64,000 nucleotides of DNA, taken from positions 49,825 to 113,824 of the forward strand of contig JBAXTZ010000003.1 of assembly GCA_037129925.1 (NCBI GenBank), written 5' to 3'. Numbering within the stretch: position 1 is the stretch's first letter; each line of letters begins with the position of its first letter. The notes below the pieces were generated by a model. The model searched no databases. It saw only the letters and a program-made list of their open reading frames with translations, and was not told the origin of the DNA. A program made the translations under genes and the position numbers. The DNA is from JBAXTZ01 sp037129925 (GTDB taxonomy: Bacteria > Bacillota > Negativicutes > JBAXTZ01). Of this stretch, positions 8,534-18,309 are shown in pieces.

Positions 8534-9271
8534 TCATTTTCCATCGCGCTTTGAAAGCAAAACTAATAGCGCAAATTTGGGCAGGTTCATCATTCGCATT
8601 ATTCGCCAAGGCTGCATGATTAATCGATACGCCCATTCAATGTGTCCGCGTTGCATCCAGAGCGGCGCGCGCTTGACTTTTCCAGCCATTACGTCAAACG
8701 TTCCACCCACGCCGATGCACACCGGCACAGCAAGTTTCGCCAAATGTTCTTCCAACCACAACTCTTGGCGCGGCACGCCTAGCGCTGCCAACAATATATC
8801 CGGTTTTGATTTTACGATACTTGCAATAACACTATCTTGCTCGGCAACAGTGAAAAACCCATTTTCAACGCCAACAACTTTCAGTCCGGGATATTTTATT
8901 TCCGCGCTCGATTTGGCCAGGGCAGCAATACCTGGAGCCGCACCGAGAAAAAATACTCGAAAATTTTTCTTCGCGGCCAATTGCAGCAACTCCTGAGACA
9001 AGTCATAGCCAGCAACTCGTTCAGGCATAGCCATTCCAAAATACTTGGCTGCCAGGATAACTCCGGCGCCATCAGGTATGCCCAACGCAGCATTGGACAT
9101 CGCCGCGAACAGTCGGGGATTGGCATTGGCTTGCATTACCATCTCGGCATTTGCTGTTATTATTTCTGCCGGAATCCGCGTTGAAATGCGGTTTTCACAA
9201 AATCTTATCGCTTCAGTCATCGTTACCGGGTCAATGCCGACCCCGAGGATATTAACTCTTTTTTTTGCCAT
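8534..9271 (-). CDS. WecG/TagA/CpsF family glycosyltransferase
   Basis: A 245-residue enzyme of the family that moves N-acetylmannosamine (TagA) or its uronic acid (WecG) to undecaprenyl-diphosphate-GlcNAc. Seen: the N-terminal VNILGVGIDPVTM, the ITANAEMV strand with the catalytic region, PDGAGV, FFLGAAPG, and LGVPRQELWLEEH followed by GVGGTFDVMAGKVKRAP, which is the family hallmark. Here it probably acts on an exopolysaccharide or wall-linked glycan. It lies between psd and the ispH-rpsA gene. WecG and TagA cannot be told apart by eye. Confidence 0.9.
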   Translation of the reverse strand: MAKKRVNILGVGIDPVTMTEAIRFCENRISTRIPAEIITANAEMVMQANANPRLFAAMSNAALGIPDGAGVILAAKYFGMAMPERVAGYDLSQELLQLAAKKNFRVFFLGAAPGIAALAKSSAEIKYPGLKVVGVENGFFTVAEQDSVIASIVKSKPDILLAALGVPRQELWLEEHLAKLAVPVCIGVGGTFDVMAGKVKRAPLWMQRGHIEWAYRLIMQPWRIMRMMNLPKFALLVLLSKRDGK

Positions 9272-9284
9272 ATCGCTCCTCGCG

Positions 9285-11276
9285 CTAATCTTTGAACTTT
9301 AATTTTGAAAACAGACCGGAAAATTTTTCACCTAAACTGTCAGTAGCATCTTCAGCCTTGCTCTGTACATATTTTTCGATATCAGCTCGCTCTGCATCTT
9401 CAGCCACCCGTTTAACACTCAATATTATCCGTTTAGATTGATCATCAATTCGAATTATTTTTGCCACAAGCGTTGATCCGGTCGAGTAAATCGTCTCTTG
9501 CGTCGAGCGTTTGATTTCAGAATCCAACTCCGACGCCGGGACAAATCCTTCCAAATGTTGAGCAACCTCAACTACTATACCGGCTTTCTGCACTCGCAAG
9601 ACTTTAATGGAAACAATCTCCTCTTCCTTGAATTGCTTGATATCATCATACCACGGATCAAGTTGCAAATCTTTAACACTTAGCGATATTCGACCTTGCA
9701 CTTTGTCGATTTTTTGGACAATTACCCGGATCGGATCGCCAGCGCTAACCAGTTCACCAGCATGTTTTACACGAATCCAAGATAATTCACGATTAGGCAC
9801 TAACCCGTCCACCGGTCCGAGTTTTACAAAAACTCCGAAGTCGGCAATACGCGCGACTGTTCCATCAATTATCTCGCCCTCTTTTAACTCATTGTAAAAT
9901 CTATCGATTTCAGCGTCCTTTTCAGCTTGTAGGACTACCCGCCTGCTCAAAATAACCCTTTTCTTTTCTCGATCAACCTCAATAACTTTTACGTGAATGT
10001 GGTTGCCGACATAAGCGGCAACATCATCCACAAATTTGATATCCAGTTGAGAGACCGGAATAAAAGTTCGCAACCCGAGGCAGGATGCAATCATTCCGCC
10101 CTTGACAGCTTCGATGCAATTTGCATTCAAGATAGCGCCACTCGCTAAAGCTTCGTTGACTTTATCCCAAGCTGTCAATTGGTCAGCCTGAATTTTGGAA
10201 AGCTCAATCCCGTCCTTACCATCAGTTGCAAGTACTAATACTTCAATTTCATCGCCGCGAGCAACAATTTTCCGACAATCTTCTGGTGTTGGAAATGCCA
10301 ATTCGCTTGGAATTATCATACCTTCACCTTTGTAGCCGATATCCACAAAAACGCCGTCAGAACGCACACTAACTACAGTTCCCTTGATCACATCTCCGGT
10401 TTGCACCCGTTTCACGGACATTTCCATGCTAGCTTGCATCGAAAGCTCTTCCATTTTTTTTATTACTCCTTCAATTAACCAATCCGGCGTAGATGCACCC
10501 GCAGTTATGCCGATATTGTTTATTCCGGAAAGCCAGTCTTTTTGGAATTCATCAGCTGTTTCAATATGATAAGTATTCAGGCAATGTTGCCGACACATTT
10601 CTGTCAAATGACAAGTATTTGCGCTATGTTTGCCACCAATCACAACCATTGCATCAACTTTATCTGCCAGACTTACCGCTGCACTCTGGCGTTTACTAGT
10701 TGCTGAGCAAGTAGTTTTTTTGACAACTACATCACGAATGTTGGCGGTTATTGCATTGACAATATCATCAAAATAACTACTGATAAAAGTTGTTTGAGCG
10801 ACAATTCCGACTCTGTCTAAATTTATTATTTCCTTAGCTTCTTCAATGCTGCTTATAACCAGCAGCCGTTCTCCTGCCCACTTCATAATGCTTTGAACTT
10901 CTGGATGATTTTTGTCCCCGACGATAATCACGGTGCGGTCTTCTGCTGACAACGCCAAAGCCTCGCGTTGGACTTTCGTCACATCCGGGCAAGTAGCATC
11001 AACAACAATCAACCCTCTGTTTGTTGCATCACAAAAAACTTCCGGACCGACACCGTGCGAACGAATTATGAGTACTCCGCATTGTAATTCATCTACAGTT
11101 TCACAAACGCGAATTTTACTTTGAGCCAAACGTTCAACCACTTGCTTATTGTGAATCAGTTCACCAAACGTGCAGACAGATTTTGTTTGATAATCTTCAG
11201 CTGCCTTAAGCGCCATATCAACAGCACGCTTAACGCCGTAACAAAAACCCATGTGCTCAGCCTTGATAATGTTCAT
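9285..11276 (-). CDS. ispH: bifunctional HMBPP reductase IspH / ribosomal protein S1-like fusion
   Basis: A 663-residue fusion. Residues 1 to about 285 are IspH, the last enzyme of the MEP isoprenoid pathway, with the three 4Fe-4S cysteines in GFCYGVKRAVD, DATCPDVTKVQ and KKTTCSATSKRQ. From about residue 305 to 635 there are four S1 RNA-binding repeats, opening near VIKGTVVSVRSDGVFVDIG, ILNANCIEAVKGGMIAS, IIDGTVARIADFGVFVK and EIVSIKVLRVQKAGIVVE. The fusion is known from Clostridia and Negativicutes. Four S1 repeats are fewer than the six in E. coli S1. It overlaps plsC by 4 bases. The fused protein probably serves both in isoprenoid synthesis and at the ribosome, but a joint function is not shown. 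Confidence 0.96.
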   Translation of the reverse strand: MNIIKAEHMGFCYGVKRAVDMALKAAEDYQTKSVCTFGELIHNKQVVERLAQSKIRVCETVDELQCGVLIIRSHGVGPEVFCDATNRGLIVVDATCPDVTKVQREALALSAEDRTVIIVGDKNHPEVQSIMKWAGERLLVISSIEEAKEIINLDRVGIVAQTTFISSYFDDIVNAITANIRDVVVKKTTCSATSKRQSAAVSLADKVDAMVVIGGKHSANTCHLTEMCRQHCLNTYHIETADEFQKDWLSGINNIGITAGASTPDWLIEGVIKKMEELSMQASMEMSVKRVQTGDVIKGTVVSVRSDGVFVDIGYKGEGMIIPSELAFPTPEDCRKIVARGDEIEVLVLATDGKDGIELSKIQADQLTAWDKVNEALASGAILNANCIEAVKGGMIASCLGLRTFIPVSQLDIKFVDDVAAYVGNHIHVKVIEVDREKKRVILSRRVVLQAEKDAEIDRFYNELKEGEIIDGTVARIADFGVFVKLGPVDGLVPNRELSWIRVKHAGELVSAGDPIRVIVQKIDKVQGRISLSVKDLQLDPWYDDIKQFKEEEIVSIKVLRVQKAGIVVEVAQHLEGFVPASELDSEIKRSTQETIYSTGSTLVAKIIRIDDQSKRIILSVKRVAEDAERADIEKYVQSKAEDATDSLGEKFSGLFSKLKFKD

Positions 11277-11872
11277 TGCTTTGTTCCAACCTTCAACATA
11301 TCGGCAATTTGAGCCATTACTGCATCAGTCATTTTTTGCATACCCTCGCGATTGTTAGCATAGTCCTCCGGAAATAGTGGCATACCAAACACCACTTTCA
11401 CTCCGGTTCTCAACATTGATGTTGTTCCAAATACGGCAGCCGGGACAATTGGAACTTTTGCGCGCATTGCGATCATTGCAGCTCCTAGTGTGGCTTTTCC
11501 AAGTTGACCGTCTTTACTGCGGGTTCCTTCCGGAAATATTCCCAGACTGAATCCCGAATTAATAAATCCAATCGCATACCTTAATGAAGCAGCTGCGCTA
11601 CCGGCCACTGCCCGATCGACAGGGAACACCCGCCATTGACGCAATATTGCCGCGACTAGCCAGTTTTTAAATATTTCATTTTTAGCCATATAACTTATTT
11701 TTACCCGGACAGGTGTAGCCAACGCGACAACAAATGGATCGGCTAAATGAATATGATTTGCGGCGATAATCATCTGGTCTGCGGGCAGATTCTTTGCGCC
11801 GGATACCTTAAGCCGAAATACTGTTTTGAAAAATAATAGTGCTAATATTCTGCTAATCCAGTAAATCAACAT
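11273..11872 (-). CDS. plsC: 1-acyl-sn-glycerol-3-phosphate acyltransferase
   Basis: A 199-residue membrane-associated acyltransferase that makes phosphatidic acid. It has an N-terminal hydrophobic helix and the two family motifs: NHIHLADP (the NHx4D catalytic box, residues about 39-46) and FPEGTRSKDGQ, which binds the glycerol phosphate. It overlaps cmk by 7 bases and ispH by 4. The same order cmk-plsC-ispH is common in Firmicutes. Confidence 0.94.
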   Translation of the reverse strand: MLIYWISRILALLFFKTVFRLKVSGAKNLPADQMIIAANHIHLADPFVVALATPVRVKISYMAKNEIFKNWLVAAILRQWRVFPVDRAVAGSAAASLRYAIGFINSGFSLGIFPEGTRSKDGQLGKATLGAAMIAMRAKVPIVPAAVFGTTSMLRTGVKVVFGMPLFPEDYANNREGMQKMTDAVMAQIADMLKVGTKQ

Positions 11873-12534
11873 ACTGCCTCACACAAACTACATATTTTAT
11901 CACTAACTTCGGCGATTGACATACTCGTCGTATCAATTTCAATTGCGTCGATAGCTTTTGAAAGCGGCGATATTGCGCGATTGCTGTCAATAAAATCGCG
12001 GTCTTCAATGTTTTTTTTCAATTCCGCTAATTCGATTGTTACACCACTGTTGTGCAGTTCTAACCAACGTCGTTCGGCACGTTCATCAACGGTTGCCGTC
12101 AAAAAAATTTTTAGTTCAGCATTCGGCAAGACCACAGTTCCGATATCTCTGCCATCCATTACTACGCCGCCTGAACTACTCAACCTTTGTTGCAAGGCTA
12201 CCAGCGCTCTACGAACGCTAGCCGATTGCGCTACAACCGGTACGGCATTTGAAATATCCAAACTCCTAATTTCACTAGTAATATTTCGCGAATCAATAAA
12301 TACCTCGGTAACTCCGGCAGAATAGTCCAGCTTCAGTTGTAACTGCTTGACAATGTTCTCTAAGCCTGGTTCGTCAGTATAGCTGATATTATGGCTTCGC
12401 GCTGCCCAGCAAACTGCACGGTACATTGCTCCGGTATCCAAGTATTTGTAACCAAGCCGGTCGGCAACAATTTTTGCGATTGTGCTTTTACCAGCGCCTG
12501 CCGGTCCATCAATTGCGATACATATTTTTTCCAC
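11866..12534 (-). CDS. cmk: cytidylate kinase
   Basis: Phosphorylates CMP and dCMP with ATP. The P-loop DGPAGAGKST follows the start at once, then YLDTGAMYRA, MDGRDIGTVV and ERAERRWLEL, all typical of Cmk. The frame is open to 12663, inside the next gene. The family's start is met by a GTG at 12534 that has CGAGGT five bases upstream and yields a 222-residue protein. That start also lies 19 bases after the preceding stop codon. I therefore prefer GTG 12534 over the longer reading. Confidence 0.94.
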   Translation of the reverse strand: MEKICIAIDGPAGAGKSTIAKIVADRLGYKYLDTGAMYRAVCWAARSHNISYTDEPGLENIVKQLQLKLDYSAGVTEVFIDSRNITSEIRSLDISNAVPVVAQSASVRRALVALQQRLSSSGGVVMDGRDIGTVVLPNAELKIFLTATVDERAERRWLELHNSGVTIELAELKKNIEDRDFIDSNRAISPLSKAIDAIEIDTTSMSIAEVSDKICSLCEAVC

Positions 12535-12553
12535 AGGTACCTCGAAACTAATA

Positions 12554-13792
12554 TTATTTTTCACATTTTCCGGCAGCCATTCCTGCTGCATAGCCACTTG
12601 AAAAAGCGATTTGCAGATTGAATCCGCCCGTATAAGCATCGACATCAATAGTCTCACCGGCAAAATAAACGTTGGCTATTGTTTTGCATTCCATAGTTTT
12701 TGGGTTTAGCTCTTTAACCGAAACTCCACCAGCCGTAACTATTGCTTCGGCTATCGGGCGCACACCATTGATGTTTACCGGGAATTTTTGCAACAAATCG
12801 AGAATTTGTTGACGTTCAGCTTTTGTAAGTTGTGCCAGCTGTTTATTAGCGCTTACTGACAAAAGGCTCAAAAAAGGGTTGATCAACGAAAGCGGCAACA
12901 GTTCCGCGAATCCGTTTTTCAGCATTTTTCGCGAGTTCTTGGCAAAGTCGCGCATCAATCGGGCGTCTAATATTTCCATGGTTAATGCCGGTTTTAGATT
13001 GATTTCAAGGCGAACTGCCCCAGGCGTAATAGTTTTACCAACAAGTTCTCTACTAAGCGTAAGTATCGTCGGTCCTGACAACCCGAAATGGGTAAACAAC
13101 AACTCACCAAATTCTTCGGCAATTACTTTTTCATTGTATATCAACGTGGCTTTGACATTACGCAAACTCAGTCCTTGAACTTCACGCAACCAATTGTCAG
13201 CCGACTCCAACGGAACTAGTGATGCCCGTGGTTCGATAACAGTCAATCCGAGTTCACTTGCAAACTTCCAACCGGCGCCGGTCGATCCGGTAAGCGGGTA
13301 CGACATTCCACCAGTTGCAATCACAACTGCATTCGCCAAATATTGTCCACGACTTGATTCAACAGTGATATTTTCTGCCATCTTGGTGATTTTTCGCACC
13401 TCGCAATTGGTAACAACTTCGACTGCCGCAGTTTCCAATGCAACTTTAAAAACCTGAACTACGCTCAGCGCTTCATCGTTATCCGGAAAAACTCTGCCAC
13501 CGCGTTCAACTTTCAACTTTAGCCCCCGCGATTCAAAAAAGTCCATTAACGCGCGATTGTCAAACATCGAAAAAGCGCTATGCATGAACCTGCCATTTCC
13601 CGGAGTGTTTTTGATAAATTCATCGCGAGTACAGTCATTAGTTATATTACAACGCCCTTTGCCAGTGATTAATAGTTTTTTTCCAATAATGGCGTTTTTT
13701 TCCAGTAACACAACCGCTGCGCCGTTCTCGGCAGCAATGCAAGCTGCCATCATTCCCGCTGCTCCGCCACCAATAACTATTACTCGTTTCAT
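12554..13792 (-). CDS. HI0933/BaiN-family FAD-dependent oxidoreductase
   Basis: A 412-residue flavoprotein. The N-terminal dinucleotide fold VIGGGAAGMMAACIAAENGA and VVLLEKNAIIGKKLLITGKGRCNITN identify the HI0933-like family, as do VIATGGMSYPLTGSTGAGW, TAGGVSVKELNPKTM and the C-terminal FAGETIDVDAYTGGFNLQIAFSSG. Members are annotated as aminoacetone oxidase or as NAD(P)/FAD enzymes. One homologue, BaiN, acts on bile acids, but the physiological role of most is not known and I do not assign one. It shares 4 bases with rluB. Confidence 0.85.
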   Translation of the reverse strand: MKRVIVIGGGAAGMMAACIAAENGAAVVLLEKNAIIGKKLLITGKGRCNITNDCTRDEFIKNTPGNGRFMHSAFSMFDNRALMDFFESRGLKLKVERGGRVFPDNDEALSVVQVFKVALETAAVEVVTNCEVRKITKMAENITVESSRGQYLANAVVIATGGMSYPLTGSTGAGWKFASELGLTVIEPRASLVPLESADNWLREVQGLSLRNVKATLIYNEKVIAEEFGELLFTHFGLSGPTILTLSRELVGKTITPGAVRLEINLKPALTMEILDARLMRDFAKNSRKMLKNGFAELLPLSLINPFLSLLSVSANKQLAQLTKAERQQILDLLQKFPVNINGVRPIAEAIVTAGGVSVKELNPKTMECKTIANVYFAGETIDVDAYTGGFNLQIAFSSGYAAGMAAGKCEK

Positions 13793-14628
13793 CGTTTAAT
13801 TCGTTTCTTTGCAAACGGTTCAAAAGCTTTTGCAATCGGCTTTCGAGGAATATTGGAACGCGCAGGCTCTTTAGACTCGCCATTATCCGATTTCTGATAC
13901 ACCAGACCTGCTGATTCCAGCAGCTGTTGAATTTCATTTTCTCTAAGCTTCCGATACTGCCCACGCCGAATCCCTTTCAAATCCAAGAACCCAAATTGAG
14001 TTCGAACCAGCGACCTTATCCGACAACCTATAGACTCAAACATCAATCGTACCTGACGATTTCTGCCCTCGTGTATCGTAATTTCAACTTCGGAGATTTT
14101 CCGGGGAACATCAAAATCCAGCATTTGCACTTTTGCTTCCATAGTCATTTTTTCTTCGATTAATACGCCAGTTCGCAGTTTTTGTAGCTGCTCTTCACTG
14201 GGAATTCCGTCCAATCGGGCAACGTAAGTTTTTTCCACTTTGTATTTCGGGTGAATTAATCTGTTTGCCAATTCACCGTCATTGGTCAACAACAGCACCC
14301 CCTCGGTGTTATAATCTAACCGTCCTACCGGAAAAACCCGTTCTGATACGCCTTTTAGGTAGTCAAGAACTGTTTCACGATTCGCTTCATCGTCACAAGA
14401 AGTTATTACGCCTTTGGGCTTATGCAACAATAAATACACTTTGGCCTGAGCTTCAAGCAATTTACCGTCGACTTCTACTTTATCGAATTCCAAATCAGCT
14501 TTGACGCCCAGTTCGCAAACAGTTTTATTGTTTACCCGTACCTTACCGGCCAAAATAATTTCTTCAGCAGCGCGCCGTGAAGCAATTCCCGCTAGCGCCA
14601 TCAATTTTTGCAATCTTTCTTTTGCCAT
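13789..14628 (-). CDS. rluB: 23S rRNA pseudouridine synthase RluB-type (RsuA family)
   Basis: Isomerises a uridine in 23S rRNA. An N-terminal S4 RNA-binding domain (RLQKLMALAGIASRRAAEEI) is followed by a RsuA-type catalytic domain with PVGRLDYNTEGVLLLTNDG, whose Asp attacks the uridine, and the NRQVRLMFESIGCRIRSL stretch. The C-terminus is a basic tail (residues about 245-279). At 279 residues it is close to Firmicutes RluB. The RluB/RluE/RluF branch cannot be fixed with certainty by eye. Confidence 0.9.
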   Translation of the reverse strand: MAKERLQKLMALAGIASRRAAEEIILAGKVRVNNKTVCELGVKADLEFDKVEVDGKLLEAQAKVYLLLHKPKGVITSCDDEANRETVLDYLKGVSERVFPVGRLDYNTEGVLLLTNDGELANRLIHPKYKVEKTYVARLDGIPSEEQLQKLRTGVLIEEKMTMEAKVQMLDFDVPRKISEVEITIHEGRNRQVRLMFESIGCRIRSLVRTQFGFLDLKGIRRGQYRKLRENEIQQLLESAGLVYQKSDNGESKEPARSNIPRKPIAKAFEPFAKKRIKR

Positions 14629-14634
14629 TATTCC

Positions 14635-15756
14635 TCATTTTATCAAATTTTTCAGCCATCTGAATATTGACCAAAATATTGATTTTTTCTCGATATCTTG
14701 TGTCGCTACCAGCGGCACAGACGTTATTTGTTTTCCATCAAAAAATACTTGTAAATTCCCTAATTGTTGCCCGATTTTTACCGGTGCGGACTTGAAGAAC
14801 GGTAAATCAGCTTTATAGGTAATTTCGCCGGTCATTCCACCCAACTTCAGAGTTGGTAGCACTACATCATCCTGTAATACTGCAGCTACGGATACACTTT
14901 CACCATTTTTTATCCGTACCCGGCCAAACACAGTTCCTGCAGAAAACAGTAATTTTGGTTCTAGTAGTTCAAATCCGTAGTCTAGCATTTTTCCTGTATC
15001 AGTCCATTTTTCATCAGCATCCATAACAACAGCAATTAGCTGAATACCGTTTCGTTTTGCGCCCACTGTCAAGGTATGTCCGGCTGCGTCGGTATAGCCG
15101 GTTTTTACGCCATTGCAACCATCGTAGCGCCAGAGCATCTTGTTTTCGTTAAAAAGCGCTTGATCCTCATTGCGAACACTGTTAAAAATCACATATTTTT
15201 CGGTAGAAACTATTTTTTCAAATAATTGAAACCGGTAGCCAAATGCCGTAATTTTTGCCATGTCGCTGGCAGTTGAGAAATGTTGTTCATCTGGGAGCCC
15301 GTTAGGATTGACAAAATGAGTATTATTACAGCCTAACGCGCTAGCTTTTTCATTCATCAACTTGGCGAAGTTGGTCATATTCCCGGCAAGGTGTTCAGCA
15401 ACAGCCATCGTTGCATCGTTTCCAGACTGCAACATCATTCCATACATTAAATCTATCAGCGAAATCGTCTGCCCTGTTTCAAGATAAATGGAACTTCCTT
15501 CAGTTTTCGGAATGTCAGCGTTAATAGTTATGACATCATTAATATTGCCACGTTCCATCGCGATAATTAAGGTCATTATTTTGGTTATACTAGCCGGATA
15601 ATGGCGCTCTGAGGCATTCTTATCAATAAGAATTCTCCCGGTGAAGGCATCGATCAACACTGCTGATTTTGCGCTTAATTGTGGTTGGTCTGCGGCAAAA
15701 ACCGGTCCGCACAAAAAAACCAAGCTTAATAATAATACCGATAAACGTGTTTTCAT
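14635..15756 (-). CDS. dacF: D-alanyl-D-alanine carboxypeptidase (DacF type)
   Basis: A low-molecular-weight penicillin-binding protein of 373 residues that trims the terminal D-Ala of peptidoglycan stem peptides. An N-terminal signal peptide (residues 1 to about 21, ending CGPVFAAD) is followed by the three active-site motifs: SITK (near residue 56), SGND (near 113) and KTGYT (near 219). A C-terminal PBP5-type beta domain and a final amphipathic helix for membrane attachment (IFWSIFRWLKNLIK) are visible. It shares a base with rpe. Confidence 0.94.
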   Translation of the reverse strand: MKTRLSVLLLSLVFLCGPVFAADQPQLSAKSAVLIDAFTGRILIDKNASERHYPASITKIMTLIIAMERGNINDVITINADIPKTEGSSIYLETGQTISLIDLMYGMMLQSGNDATMAVAEHLAGNMTNFAKLMNEKASALGCNNTHFVNPNGLPDEQHFSTASDMAKITAFGYRFQLFEKIVSTEKYVIFNSVRNEDQALFNENKMLWRYDGCNGVKTGYTDAAGHTLTVGAKRNGIQLIAVVMDADEKWTDTGKMLDYGFELLEPKLLFSAGTVFGRVRIKNGESVSVAAVLQDDVVLPTLKLGGMTGEITYKADLPFFKSAPVKIGQQLGNLQVFFDGKQITSVPLVATQDIEKKSIFWSIFRWLKNLIK

Positions 15757-16412
15757 TACACCTGCGTTCCACGAATACTACTGATAGCATGTGCCAAATC
15801 GGCTTTGCCGAACACTGCCGAACCGGCAACAAGTACTCTTGCACCTGCTTCTACTACAGCTGAGGCATTTATTTCATTGATGCCGCCATCAACTTCAATA
15901 ATTGTATCCAAATGTTTTTCGTTGATCATTTTTTTTAGTCGACATATTTTATCAATCGACTCCGGAATGAATTTTTGACCGCCAAAACCGGGATTTACAG
16001 TCATTAGTAATACCAAATCAACATCACTTAAAACGTTTTCAATACTACAAAGCGGTGTTGCAGGATTTAGCGAAACACCGACTTTGGCTCCAGAATTTTT
16101 GATTTGCTGAATTAGCCGATGCAAATGATTAGTAGCTTCAACATGCACAGTAATGAAATCAGCACCAGCCGCGCGAAATTGATCGATATATTTTTCCGGC
16201 TCGGCAATCATCAAATGAACATCAAATACTTTACGGGTAGCCGGGCGAATTGCTTTGACAATATCAGCTCCCAGCGTAATATTTGGAACAAAATGTCCAT
16301 CCATTACATCGACATGAATCCAGTCAGCGCCGGCAGTGTCGACACGCTGCACCTCATCGTAAAGCCGTCCAAAATCGGCAGATAAAATTGACGGGGCAAT
16401 TAAAATCATCAT
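15756..16412 (-). CDS. rpe: ribulose-phosphate 3-epimerase
   Basis: Interconverts ribulose 5-phosphate and xylulose 5-phosphate. The TIM-barrel markers are APSILSADF, WIHVDVMDGHFVPNITLG (metal His and Asp), FDVHLMI, MTVNPGFGGQKFI, and EVDGGINEINA. Length 218 is normal. Two adjacent ATG codons (16412 and 16409) follow AGGAGG; the second has the better spacing. In many Firmicutes rsgA lies between prkC and rpe; here it is absent. Confidence 0.96.
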   Translation of the reverse strand: MMILIAPSILSADFGRLYDEVQRVDTAGADWIHVDVMDGHFVPNITLGADIVKAIRPATRKVFDVHLMIAEPEKYIDQFRAAGADFITVHVEATNHLHRLIQQIKNSGAKVGVSLNPATPLCSIENVLSDVDLVLLMTVNPGFGGQKFIPESIDKICRLKKMINEKHLDTIIEVDGGINEINASAVVEAGARVLVAGSAVFGKADLAHAISSIRGTQV

Positions 16413-16425
16413 TCCTCCTGAATTA

Positions 16426-18306
16426 CTAATTACTCAATTCTTTTACAACGTTGCCATTTAAATAGACCCGAACAGTTGTTGTCCCGGTACCTGTCACGGT
16501 TTTGCTTATAGTATCTCCGGGTTTGTTATTGGCATCGTAAATCGTCTGCAATCCCTTATCATCAGTTACCGTAATTTTCACGCGTTGCTTATCGCCACCG
16601 TCAGGAACTAAATAAGTAATATTAGTAGGTTTTGCTCCACTGCCACCGACTACGGCGATATCTACCGAAGTACCTGCGACTGTTTCGGCGCCTGCTGCCG
16701 GTGTTTGGGAAATAACCGTACCCGGCTGACCGCCGCCAGTAATTTCGGTTACTTTTCCAATTTTCAACTTAACTCCGGTCAATGCCGTCTCAGCTTTAGC
16801 TTTACTCATCCCGAATAGATCCGGGGTTGCAACTTTTAGCGCATTGCTCTTGTTTATCTGGATATTTACTTTTTGACCTTTGGTAGCTCGTGCTCCAGCG
16901 TTCGGAGATTGACCAACAACTGTACCAATATCGCCAGCGTCAGAATCAACCTCGGTCACATCGCCCAATTCCAAACCATTATCCTTTAAAATTGCTACCG
17001 CATCGTTCTTGCTTAAGCCTTTCATTTCAGGAACGATTGTATTTTCGCCCCCTTTACTGACTACCAGAGTTATTGAACGTTGCTCTTTCACCTGCATTCC
17101 GGCCTCCGGATATTGTGAAATAACATAGCCAAGCGGAACAGAAGCGCTAAAACCGTCTTCAATGCTCACTCTTAGGTTTTGACTTAGCAGCATATTGCGA
17201 GCGATATCAACTTGTTTTCCGGTTACATTGGGAATTGTGACATCGGCGCCGCTCCAAAATTTACCATATGCCATAAATAAGCCGAACATAAATCCTAGCG
17301 CCATTATAACAACAAGCGTAAGGGCAATTAACCACTTTGATTTTCCGGCGGTTTTCTTGGATGCCGGCAAATCGTTTTTTGCGGTTGCCCGCTTAGACGC
17401 AGGTGCATTATTAAGCTTTGGAATAATTTGTGTCACAAATTCAGCATTGTCAATTTTCGAAGTATCAGATTCTCGCATATAAGACTTGGCCAATTTTATA
17501 TCATGTATTAGGTCTTCAATAGTTGCATAGCGATTTTCCGGCGATTTCTCTATGGCTTTTGCTACAATAGCGTCGACAATCGCCGGGATATTCGGATCGA
17601 CTTGTTTAATACCAATGGGCTGTTCCTGGATTTGCTTCAACGCGACACTAATTGGTGTCTCGCCCACAAAAGGAAGTTTTCCAGTTAGTGTTTCATACAT
17701 TAGTACGCCGAGCGAATAAATATCTGACTGCTTGCTAACACCAGTTCCTTGCGCCTGTTCTGGAGAAATATAATGTACCGACCCCATTATTGTGCCGGTA
17801 TGCGCCATTGTTGCCGAACTAACTGCACGTGCTATACCAAAATCGGTTACTTTAACTGTACCTTGATTATCAATCAAAATATTATGTGGTTTGATATCGC
17901 AGTGAACTATACCATTCGCATGGGCATTTTGCAACGCCAAGGCTATTTGCAATGAAATCGACAATCCGGTATCAGGAGAAAACGCCCCGTTTCTTACCAG
18001 CTTTTCTTTGAGTGTTTCACCTTGAACGTACTCCATGATAATATAATATACGTCTGCTTCGGTTCCCACGTCATAAATGCTTACTATATTAGGGTGAGAT
18101 AATCGTGCTGCCGATTGCGCCTCGCGCTTAAATCTGTCGATAAATTCTTTATCGTTAACAAACTCAGTGCGCAATACTTTGACAGCAACTTCACGTTCTA
18201 GTAAAGTATCCCGAGCCCGATATACCTCAGCCATACCGCCGCCGCCAATTTTCGAAACAACTTCATAGCGGCCTTTATCACCTAGTGGCTTACCTTCAAG
18301 ATTCAT
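16426..18306 (-). CDS. prkC: Ser/Thr protein kinase with PASTA repeats
   Basis: A 626-residue membrane kinase that senses peptidoglycan fragments or lipid II. The cytoplasmic kinase domain has the glycine loop IGGGGMAEVY (residues 20-29), the ATP lysine K43 in VAVK, catalytic D137 in HCDIKPHN, and DFG at 155-157. A basic linker is followed by one membrane helix (about 327-350), then three PASTA repeats (about 358-560) and a C-terminal beta-rich tail. The usual HRD motif reads HCD, so the RD arginine is missing; this may change how the activation loop is controlled. It forms a cluster with its phosphatase, a transpeptidase and FtsW/RodA. Confidence 0.96.
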   Translation of the reverse strand: MNLEGKPLGDKGRYEVVSKIGGGGMAEVYRARDTLLEREVAVKVLRTEFVNDKEFIDRFKREAQSAARLSHPNIVSIYDVGTEADVYYIIMEYVQGETLKEKLVRNGAFSPDTGLSISLQIALALQNAHANGIVHCDIKPHNILIDNQGTVKVTDFGIARAVSSATMAHTGTIMGSVHYISPEQAQGTGVSKQSDIYSLGVLMYETLTGKLPFVGETPISVALKQIQEQPIGIKQVDPNIPAIVDAIVAKAIEKSPENRYATIEDLIHDIKLAKSYMRESDTSKIDNAEFVTQIIPKLNNAPASKRATAKNDLPASKKTAGKSKWLIALTLVVIMALGFMFGLFMAYGKFWSGADVTIPNVTGKQVDIARNMLLSQNLRVSIEDGFSASVPLGYVISQYPEAGMQVKEQRSITLVVSKGGENTIVPEMKGLSKNDAVAILKDNGLELGDVTEVDSDAGDIGTVVGQSPNAGARATKGQKVNIQINKSNALKVATPDLFGMSKAKAETALTGVKLKIGKVTEITGGGQPGTVISQTPAAGAETVAGTSVDIAVVGGSGAKPTNITYLVPDGGDKQRVKITVTDDKGLQTIYDANNKPGDTISKTVTGTGTTTVRVYLNGNVVKELSN

Positions 18307-18309
18307 CCT

